DNA of 64,000 nucleotides from Petrosia ficiformis (taxonomy: Eukaryota; Porifera; Demospongiae; Haplosclerida; Petrosiidae), in contig OX345642.1 in assembly GCA_947044365.1 (NCBI GenBank), positions 2,975,598-3,039,597 on the forward strand, written 5' to 3'. Positions 39,901 to 51,900 of the stretch are shown here, piece by piece (position 1 is the stretch's first letter; every line of letters begins with the position of its first letter). The notes under the pieces were generated by a model, which was not told the DNA's origin, did no database searches, and worked only from the letters and a program-made list of their open reading frames with translations. A program made the translations under genes and the position numbers.

Positions 39901-42900
39901 ACTATCTGAGACAAACACTCTTATATATTGGTTAGATTACAGGCTAGCTATAAACTCTTCAGGTCTGCCTTGTCAACAAATATTTAACATACTAACATGT
40001 AATCTAACTACTGTTTATATATTTGGCTAATTAATATTTCATCACTATATAAAATTATTATAATTGTTTATTGTTATTTTAGGAACACCTGCTTGTGAAA
40101 ACAATCCCTGTAAACATGGAGGAATCTGTAGTGAGACCAGTGATAATAAATTTACTTGTGACTGTACAGGAACACTGTATCAAGGCTTAACATGTGAACA
40201 AGGATTGGTTATTATTACTGAGATAAGTGTACTATCTGTATTTCAGCCATCAGTGATTACTATATCTGCTAGACCTGATGAAGAACTAATTGTGGATTTT
40301 GTGGATACATGCCAAACAATAGGAGCTGGTCAAGGAATAGTACCAAATAATTGTATTCAGATTACATTTTCTAGGACTCAGACAATGAAGCAAATTCCAA
40401 TACTTCCTCTTAGTTCTGGCTTCTTTGAATTCAAAATAGGATTAAGTGGTAATAACTCCAGGGATTATGTACAACCTCAATCTATTCCAGTTGTAGTTGT
40501 TAGTCAAGGGCAAGATTCACCATACTTCAATACATTTGGAGGTAATACCACTCATGTAACTCGTAGTTGTTGTTCTAGTAGAAGTTCTCTATTGATGTGT
40601 AAACCATCCAGCGCATCTATAGATTCTATTCCTATAGTTTTCCAGTCTTCATGTGACTGGACCTCAACAACAGAGGCTTTAAGCACAGGTGGAATTGTTT
40701 TCTCATCTTTTAACAGCTTCTACTTACCAATATCATTTGCTGGGCTACGTATATCAGAGAATAGCTTGTCACTTTCTGATACTGACTGTGGCAGTTGTCC
40801 AGGTTTAACCCCACTAAATGAAATAACAGTTTCTAATTCAGAAGATCAAGTGTGCTATTCACACAAACCTACTGCTAGTGATGCAACAGAGTTTGTTTCT
40901 AAGCAATCTCTTGAAACAACATTCATTTCCACAATACAAGATTCCCTACTCCCAACCTGGTTGAGACTTAGTGTTCCTAGTGATGATGGAAACCAAACAT
41001 TAGAACAAGCAGATTTACTCGTTGATATCATCAATGAAGAAACCCTTATAAACAATATACTTTGTCCACGTATGATCGTTGAAGGTACCGGATACTTTCT
41101 GCTATTACTACACAATGGACCTCTTGTAGTTGAACTTCAGTCTTCAATGAATTCATATGAAACACAAAATTTCATATCACCTCCTAGAGGATCCTATACT
41201 TGTATAGGTGTTAATTTATGTTTAGATAGAAGCTCTCCAGTATATATAGGAATTCCACCATCTGCTCAGTCTGTAATACGAAATATAAGCTTCATATCTG
41301 AATATATCAATAAAGGATGGGACTTGACATTCTTTAGCACTATCATTCAAAATTTGAATGACAATGATCCAACAGCAGGAATGGTAAGTAAGATCAATTA
41401 CTGGAATGGTCTCACTCCAGACTATATTCCACCTTTTCCACGAGCCGACATATCTGTTAACATGAAAGCATCAGGTCAATTTGAACATGGTGATACTTCT
41501 GTGGCTGTAAATTTTGGAGGGATTTACTTATATCAATACACAACAGAAATGAATGAGGTAAAATGAAACTGTAATAATAGTTCTGTATTATTGCTTTTGT
41601 TGTAGGAGACTATTGCTATAGCTGATGGAGATCATACAGTGACTATCAAAACTAAAATATTTGGTGAAGAAGAAAGCTTAGAATTAGAAGAGATATCAAA
41701 TTCAGCATTCATTTATCACCAGGGTAAGTCGTTCTTTTACACATGATACTATACCTGTTTAAACAAATATAATAATAGAAAATGTGTTAAAATGTACAAG
41801 AGAAAATACTCCAGGAATTGCTTGGAAATTAACGTATAGACCTCAACCAAGTCAAGACTTCTACCTGAATCTCCTATCACTCCCATTTGATACACCAAAC
41901 TGTTCCGTTGATGTATTTCTTAATCTGGATTCAAACAAAGACATGAATGGAGTTAGTTTCTATTCCACATGTCTCATAATTAAATATGATGAACTCTTAT
42001 TTGAGGATCTCACTCACAAGTTCTACATTCCTCTTGACAGTGAGACACTTTGTACATCAGTCAATCTCACCAATCAGTTTCCCAATTATCAGAGTTTCGG
42101 TTTGTTGATTCACTCAACATTTCCTTCAACACAATCAATGGGTATTCCATTAGGTTCATTCTTTAGGCTTCTATCAAGTAGTGATAATACAGCAGTGTCA
42201 TTTGGATTCTCAAGTTCTAGTGACAGTAAAATGGGTCTTCTACATTCTGTCGACATTACTGTGTTAGGTACTACTTTTAATTCACAATTAGTACTACAAG
42301 ATAGTGAACTATCATTCATGGGTTCAGCAGATATATTTGGAGATGTTATATATTTTGCTCATATGATGGGTAAAGCCAACTCTCTCTCCACATGGGATGA
42401 TCTTGATATAAACTTAATAGGATGGTTACCACGAGAGAATGGTAAAATTCAAACCATTCTAGAGGATTCAGTTCATATTTATCTTAGGCAGATTGCAGTT
42501 AGTGCAAGAGATAGATTGAATGAAACAGAACAGCAACTTCAACAGGCTTTAAGGAAGTTTAATGACACTGAAAAAGAGCTTGAAAGAAATTCGCAGTTAT
42601 ATAGAAATGCCTCAGAGGAATACAACCAAGCTGTACAACAAGAAGAAGATGCTGAGATGAGTTTAATTTTAGTCCAGAATACACTTGAGAATGCAACTGG
42701 TGAGTTACAAAATGCAGAAATAGCTGTGAACAATCTTTGTGAGATAGAGACATGTCCTTTAACGTGTGTTCCTGTATCAAAGAATCGTATTGTTTTTGAT
42801 GACATCTTTGATAGTGTAATTGGTGAATGTGATTCTGTGTGTACTGAATCAGAACGAGTGAGAGTTGCTCCTTTCAGTGTTTCCACAGTATCATGGAGAT

Positions 42901-45900
42901 TTACAGAGATATGTCGTACTCAACCAAACATCTGTGATGGAAATCCTTGTAATCGGATTGTGTGTAGTTACCCAAGTCTATCATTTTTGGACACGAAAAC
43001 AGTGTACCACTTTCGTAACATTACTGTCACAAATCCTTGTAGATTACCATGTGAGACTCAAGTTTGAAATAAAACAATTCAAAGTACAGAGCAGTACATT
43101 GATCCTTGTGGTGAAAGAGTTCCTGACACAAACTGTACAGATACAAACAATTTATGTGAACAAGAGAGAAGCAGAGTACTTAACCTCATTGAAAGTAAAC
43201 AAGAAGGATTAACAGAGCCAATCCGTATCCGAAATTATGCGCAGCAAATGCTTATGCTAGCCCAGAATCAGGTTATTAGAGCAGGCCTATATAGGAGTAT
43301 TGCTGAACAAAATGTTGAAGTCACTCAATTAGGATTTTCAACTGCAGAGACATTGAGAACTAGTGCAGAGAATAATTATCAGAGTGTTATCGATTCAATA
43401 TCACAAGGTCTGGAGGCTTATGAATTAATGAACTCACAAAATCTCACTCTACATGAGATATTCAATATCATTAATATTACATTCAATGTAAACCTGGGCA
43501 TTCAAACACCAGTTGTATTTCCTATTGATGTACACTTTGAATCTTCCCAGTTCAATGGAGTATCAGTTATTAGCTTATTATACAACTTTCAAACCGGTTT
43601 TGATACACAAAAAGATACTCTTAACGGAGATATCATCAACACTTTATTGCTTAGTGGACGAAAAAAAAGATTTACTGAAAGGAAGCAAAGAGCTGAACCA
43701 CTGCGTAGAGAAGTTCTTGGTCAAGAACAATTTGAAATTCGTTGTATACAGCTAATGAGTGTTTTGGATTATCTTGAACACATCAAAGAGTCTTTATTGG
43801 AGGCTAGGGCCACTAAAGAAAATGTCATCAATGATCTTTCTACACTCATAGATCAACTTAACTCATTCACAGTAATAGAAGATACAAACACTACAGTGGA
43901 TTACTCCTCCCTCCAGTTACTTTTCAATATAACTACTGAAGAAATCGAGGAGAGTATCAGAACATCGCCAACGAGTTCTGAAAATGAGCAAGTCAATTCC
44001 ATTCTGGACATAATTCGACAAATTGAATCAACAGCAAGTGATGATGAAGCAGCTATTGACAATACTCTGTTTATCCAATGGCAAACTACAATGGAGTTAC
44101 TTCAAGAGAACAGAACCATTGGTGAAAATGAATGCTATGGTTTCTCTGACTGTTTGTTGGTATTACTTGATGTACTACAAAGTCTTGCTGAGTTTGGTCC
44201 ACTAACTATTAGAGAAGACTTACTAAATCAGGTTGAGTCTGCAACGAATAGGTTTGTTCAACTTGCAACAAATTCAAGTCTATCTATCGATGAAGCTGTT
44301 AGTAATGTAGAAGAGGTTCTGCTTATAACGACAGGTATGGAGGAAAATGGATACTGGTGTGCAAGAGCTCCAGGAATCATGACTCATCCAATTGCAAGTG
44401 CTAATGTATCTGTTGGTGGAATGTTACAATTGACTTGTGAAGGAGATTCAATTCTACCTCTTCGTTATCAATGGAAAAAAGATGAAGTGGCAATCACTGG
44501 ACGCACAGAAAATGTGTTGTTTGTTAGAAACTTCCAAATCTTTGACGAAGGTAACTACAGTTGTGAAATCTCTAATGCAGTAGAAACTGTACAATCAACC
44601 AATTCGAGTGTGCTGGCTTTTGTATTACCTGAATTTTACCTTACACCTGTCTCGATAACGACTTATATTGGTGATCAAAATGGAGCATTATTCACTTGTA
44701 ATGCTACTTCACGACCTGATCCAGGATGGATATGGTATTTCAGAAAGGATTTAGAAGACGAATGGAAGGAAATAGAAGGACAAGAAGTAAACGAATTGTT
44801 AATATTAGAACCAAATGAAGATGATATTGGATTGTATATGTGTTTAGCTTATAATTATCACGGTAATATCAGTTCTGATTACGTTAGTCTTCAACTACTA
44901 TCAGCTACAGCTCGTGTTGTTTCGTATGAAGTTTCATTCTCAATGGATACAAGAAATGTCAGTGAAACTGAATCCATGAAGAGAGCTATCTCTGATATTG
45001 AAGAAACTTTGGTATCATTATTAGAAGACAATCTTAATATTGAACCAAATATGTTGACAAATGTTGTAGTTGATGAGCTGAACAGAGTTAGTATGGTACT
45101 AATAGCGGCCAACACTACTATTAATGGTACCAGTAGACTACCTCTCATTGACATATTTAACAGTATCAGAAGTTCAGAGGAGAACCTCGATAGCCTGCTG
45201 ACTGATTTAAGAGAGTTTGTGACATCTGGAAGCTTAGTGTTTGTGATTGAGGACGAGGAGTATAGCTATTCACCATCTTCTTATACAGTAAATTTACCAA
45301 GATACTTGTGTCCAGCGGGTCAAGAACTACATTCAAACACACTCCTCTGTGGTAAGTGACTAATCATTAGTAGCTATGCTTATAACATATGACTGAATGG
45401 CTTATATTATTATTATTCATAATACACAGTTGATTGTTTGGAAGGACAACACCAGATCACTATAATGGAAACTAGGTTTATTGGTGGAAGTGTCATCAGA
45501 GAGAGTGTACCTCGTTGTGTTCCCTGTCCTTTAAACACATACCAGAGTGAAATAGGAGGTCCTATGTGTACTCCCTGTCCTGAGGGACATGTTACACTAT
45601 CAACTGGTAGCACATCTGAAGAACAGTGTATTCGTGAGTCTTGATTTAGTTAATGCTGTATGTAGACTATACATAAGCTTATCATCATAAATAGTAACAC
45701 TGTTGTATAATAATAATAATTATTATTATTATTTAATCACATAAGTATTATTGTATTTACATTGTGTATATATGTACACTGTAATGAACTGCACTAGTAA
45801 TTTAAAGTTACATTTCTTGAACTCTCATCTCTATTTCAGGTGATTGTCCTGTTGAATCTATTTCTGAAGTGTGTGAAGATGACCCTTGTTTGCTGGAAGC

Positions 45901-48900
45901 ATGTCCTGCATTCTCCAATGCAGAATGTATGATTGATGATTGTGGAGTCTGTACAGCTAGGTGGTTTGATAATGGAAAAGAGCTCACAAAGGAGCAATGT
46001 AGTAAGTTGTGATTAATTCGTAATAAGTTGATTTACAGTGACACATTCAACATATATGATCTGATGTACTATTATCACTTCACTAGTACATTGATATTAC
46101 CTAATCTAGGACAATGTCCACTAGAGGGACAAGTGTACAAAAACTGTATCAACAACTGTCCTTCAACATGTAGTGATCTACGACCTTCATGTGATACAAC
46201 TACCTGTCCAAATCCTGGATGTGAATGTAGAGATGGTGAAGTGTTGGATAGTAAAGATGGCAAATGTATTCCAAGAAAGGATTGTGGTAAATATTTCAGT
46301 CACTAATTATCTGTATGCACAATAGTACATCCTTTATTATGAGAGCACCATTAGTTAAAAGTCAAATGATTTAATGTCTATTTTTATCAGATATCTGTTC
46401 TGTACCTGTAAATGTTGGACCTTGTGAGGGATTGTTCCCTCGATGGTATTTCGATTCCGAAAGTGGGAAATGTGAACGTTTTGCTTATGGTGGTTGTGAT
46501 GGTAATGATAACAGATTTACTACTTTGAGTGATTGTATAAACACATGTGGTGAGTAATCAAATAATGTGTATTATAATTTATCTTTGATCCAAAGTAAGG
46601 TTACTTCTTCATAAGGAATCATGAAAATTAATAGTATTGTATTTATATAGAATGGTATTCTGTGGTTTGTATTATACCAGTTTGTTAAGGTAATGTAGCT
46701 ATAATACTATCCTTATAATTATAAAGAAATAACCCTTAATAAACATTTTAATATAGTTTCCAAAATTCATAATCATTGTGAAGCAAACTCTTGATTTTGA
46801 ATTCATCATTTCAGGTTGTGGTCCCTTGGAGTCTGTTCAGTGTATTTCTAACCCGTGTGATAACTCAGTGTGTCCAGCTTATCCTAATGCAGTGTGTGAG
46901 GTTGATACTTGTGGTGATTGTTCAGCAAGATACTACAATAATGAATTAACAGAAGTCACTGATATGTGTGGTATGTGTATATGTGAGGATATGATGTAGA
47001 TTTACATAAACCAAATGACGTGAATGTTTAACAGTTAGATTTGTACAGTAACTTATTATGAATGATTGATATATTAAATTTATAAAGTTGTTATTGAAGT
47101 TTGTTCTTCTTCAGAGATTTGCAGACTTCCTGCATTTTACGGTCTTTGTCAGGGATCAACTTCTCGATTCTTTTTCAATGAATTGTCTGGTCGTTGTGAG
47201 CCATTCACATATAGTGGTTGTGGAGGAAATAGAAATAACTTTGAGACATTGAATGATTGTATTGAAGAATGTGGTAAGTCTATATATATCATTTATAGCC
47301 TGTTACTATGTTGCTGCTATGTGTTATATTTCACACATTGGAAGTTATAGACCAGTTCATAACTTCCCAGTTTCGCAGACGCTGTAACCAAGGTAATAGT
47401 GTCACGCATGCATAAATTAGAAAATTGTGTGGGCAGGGCGTTACAGAAACAACTGTTCTTATCTCAATAACTCTTGCATTTTACAAGATTCAAGATTCTA
47501 ATTTCTTTTGCTGGAGAGTTGAAGCGTTAAGAAAGCTACAGGTGTGAAATTCATGCTTCGTTAGTTGCAGAAAGACTCCAAGGCGAGTGTATGAAACATT
47601 CAGGGTAACACACACACTCTGGCTAAGCTTCATAACTTCTACATTTTTAACAGCATAGGCTTCTATCTTGTTTGAATGTATAGAAGAACCTGTAAGAAAG
47701 CCATACTTATCAACATTATTCTTCATTAGTTCTTCGAAAGTTGCAAGGCGAGTGTTTGAATTGAAGTGGGTGGCTATAAATCAGTTATAGAATGCGAACG
47801 CCATCTATTTTACTGAAATATAATCCCACGCACTAGGGTGTGCTCCCCTTGTTGCTAGGGATTATATTTCAGTAATAGACCTTGTGCATATTCTATAACA
47901 ATAACATCTACTATCATAGGGGGATTGTAAAACGTGTAATGACTTTGTATGATTTTAAAGTATCTAATTTAGATATTTATATTATCTATTTTTACAATTT
48001 GTTTCAGGTGATGTTTGTCAACCTGGTGAAGAATTAGCTAATTGTCTTGTAAATCCCTGTGAGGTGACCTTTTGTCCAGAGTATCCTAATGCTAACTGTA
48101 TTCCTGATTATTGTGGAGGATGTAATGCAATCTTTTATGATGAGAGTGGACGTGATGTCACTGAATTATGTGGTAACATAAATGTTCTTAAGATTATGGA
48201 AGTTGTTTTGAGCAGATACTTGGTGGTTTAATAAAAAAAATGTTTTTATAAATTTAATAGATGCTTCGGGTTGTATACCTTCATCAACTCCCATGATATT
48301 ACAATATATAAATTCAAAACTAATGAAATTAAATAGTTTAGTACATCAATTATAGGATAAGAGGTCTTATTGTTTCTCTTCAGTTCAATGTCCTGAAGAC
48401 ACACCTGTTCTTGGATGTGGTCTGAACTACTGCAACTTCCTAACTTGTCCCGAGTCACCAGATGCTGAGTGTATCATGGATGTGTGTGGACAATGTGAAG
48501 CTAGATTTTACATGAATGATGAAGAAGTAACTGATAGTTGTAGTAAGTGGAAATAGACACTAACATAGGCACTGTGGGCTCTGTAGTTGGTTTTATTTGC
48601 AAAAAGGAAATGTTGGACCATTTTTGAGATACAATATTTTAATTTTTAGGGAGTAGCTCATGTATTTACTGGAAGCATATAGTATTGACAAAGTTATATA
48701 TATATATAAAGCAGAAAGCACAAAGTTATAATATTATATATAATATATAATTATAATTATATATGAGCATATTTGTAAAATAGATAATACCGAAACGTTT
48801 TTGGGATATATTTGATGGCATTCTGTTCTGTTCTGTTCTGTTCTATGCATGTAGCTGTGTGTCCAGCTGAAGGACAGATATTCAAACCATGTATTTCATC

Positions 48901-51900
48901 ATGTCAGTATACATGTGAATCATTTGGGAGACAAATACAATGTTCAGATGATTGTACTGCTGGATGTGATTGTCCTGATGGACTTGTAAGTTTCATTTAG
49001 GCACATAATTAATACAAAGGGATAGCACTTAAACAAGACAGGTGTGACAGAACTAATCTTTGACTTGTCAGATTTAATACTAGATGTGTGTAGCATATTA
49101 ATTAATATTCGTTCATGAACAGCATGATCAATTAAAATGACCCCTATAATTGTACTTAACCTCCTGTTTTGAACATCAATATATACTTTGTGGCTTTCCC
49201 AAACAAAACCCCGAAATTTGCGGAAAATATACAACATCAGCAAAAAAAGGGCTTAAAAGATTAAAATTTGTATTGACCTGAAAACTGATTAGCCTGACTG
49301 GTACTGTTGCCCCTGCAATGCACCTCATGCAAGAATTATAAAATGCTTGTTATTGTTCCACAACTTAATTTAATATTTTATACAGATCCTGGATGAAATG
49401 AATAATCAATGTGTGATGCCCTCAGAGTGTCCATGTCCAGCTTGTGATCCATTATCTAATAATTGTACTAATATAGTACAACCATCTGGTGAAGAAAGAT
49501 GTGGTTGTCCTCAATGTAGAGGTTTGTAGTACTACTGTATGTACACATTATATGTGCTTCATAAATTGAAACGCCCAATATCATCTCTATTCTCTCTGCC
49601 ATTTTGTTCATTCATAATTAATGTCTTTTACCTCCAGTATTAATTCAAGTGTTTTAAATTATTGTATTTCAGATTGTCCTATTGAAGGTCAAGTATATCA
49701 AGACTGTCAAACTTGTCCTCTTACTTGTACTCAACTTGATAAAATATGTTCAACACAGTGTATACCAGGTTGTGGATGTCCAGAGGGTCAAGTGATTGAT
49801 GAACAGAATAATAAGTGTATTCTACTGAGAGATTGTCCAAGTTAGTAAAGCGTACATCTATTGATAATGTATTGATGTAATGTTATATATACGCTATACA
49901 TTAAATTTTGTGTAATAATATAACAGACCATCTGTTGATATTGAAACAGAGCATTCTGCTATAAATGTTTAGGTCAAGGGACATGAGAACCTGATATCAT
50001 TCTATTCATGAGCTTTATTGCATATATATCTCATCAAAATATTATGTCTTGGGTTATATCCACATAAGCATACTTCACAGCAGGTAGTATATCTGTTATA
50101 TTATACATCTCCTAATCATGCATGGTTTATAGACAGAAACTTTCTCTTATTCCATTTGTGGACAAATACTCTTGGGTTTTGTCAACAAGGATATGATGAA
50201 ATATTTCCATAATGATATTACATGAACACTATGAAACATCAAGTGTTGGATGTGTATATAATATGGTATAGGACACTTACTATGTTACTGTTATATTACA
50301 CAGAACCTGACCCTTGTACATTACCAATGGATCAAGGTATATGTCTGGGTAATATTCAAAGATATTTCTATAATACTGTTACTCAACGTTGTGAGATATT
50401 CTTTTGGGGTGGCTGTTTTGGAAATGACAACAAATTCAACTCTCTTCATGACTGTGAAGAAATGTGTAGTAGTAAGTGACTATATTATCATAGTATATAT
50501 AATTATATAATCATTATATTTATGCTGTTGTACTTGCCTAAAGTCTGTTCACGCTCATGATTACTTCAAAATTAGGATATCATGACTTAATATGTAATAT
50601 AGTGTATATTTTAATGTCATAAGGGTAATACATGATTACACTGTAATTTAATAACACCTCAATTGCAGTGTAGTGAAGTTTCACTATTATTAATGATATA
50701 GTAGTTGTATGACAAATTGACAATTACAGTTCAATCATTTTTGTTAATTTCCATAGCTTGTCCACCAACCTGTACACCTGGATTTTGTGTTGCAAATAGA
50801 AGAGCTATCTGTACCATGTAAGTTTGAACACATAACAGCAACTACTAGTAATTACAAACATAGCGTGAGCTAGATCTGCAGAAAAAAGTCTTTAGGTAGA
50901 CAGCAGCAAAACAATGATATTGCAAGATCGCTTCGTTTGCTTGAATTTACAATCAAATATAATGAAACTATGTGTGTCTCATTCAGTAAAAAAAATGTGT
51001 CTCATCAACATGAGGAATGTGACATTCTTTTTCATTCTAACTGTCTGGCCTTTGAGATTATATTACATATCAATGCATATTTCATAAAGTAAAACAGAGC
51101 CTTAAATTAATACTAATATTACACTGCATAGTTAATTAAGGACCTTCATACAGTACAGTTTAAGATCTCTGTGCTGATTTGCGCATAACCAAATTGCTTG
51201 TTTAGAATTCAAATATTCACTATTCAGTCCACAGTCTGTTACTGATGATGATTGTCCTGGAGGTTGTGTTATTTCCAATTGTCAAGCCTGTTACTACTCC
51301 TATATTCCTCTACCATTCCCTATACTGAATCCATCATGTCCTTCCTTCTGTATAAATGATGGAAATATTGATGAGAAGTGTTTATATAGCTGGGGAAGGT
51401 GTGTACAAAGAGGATATACAAGAACATACCCCAGAGTGAGTTCATTTATATTTGTGCTAACTATAATCCCTACCTGGATAAATGCTAAATGCTACATGTA
51501 TTACATATGTTATTAAATTATCTTTCTTTTAAATTTCTTTAACTTTGAGATTAGTTTAATAGTCTCTTTCCATTTTAAAATTGCCAAATACGTTTGGAAA
51601 CAAATAGCAAAATTGATTCAGAGCAAAGTTTTTTCTGTACTTTTTCTGTGAATTGTACAGTCATTTTTGTAAACAAGATATATAGAGAAAAAAGTATCCC
51701 TATGACTGCTTTGTGGTGTCCAGCATTCAGCAATCATGGCTCGACTTTATCAAACACAACAGCCTTATTATTTTGATTATCTACTCTCCTTACCTTTTAA
51801 AGAACCTTGTAGAACTTTAAGAATATAATTATTTTAGGTAGAATAGCTTGCCATTAGTTTCAGTTTCTGCGTAAGCTACAAGCAACTTTCTTTCTGCTGG

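Noticed and set aside
43065..43067. TGA as a selenocysteine codon
   Set aside because: The sister copies have Tyr at this place, not Cys, and I see no reason for a SECIS element; a nonsense change or sequence error is simpler.
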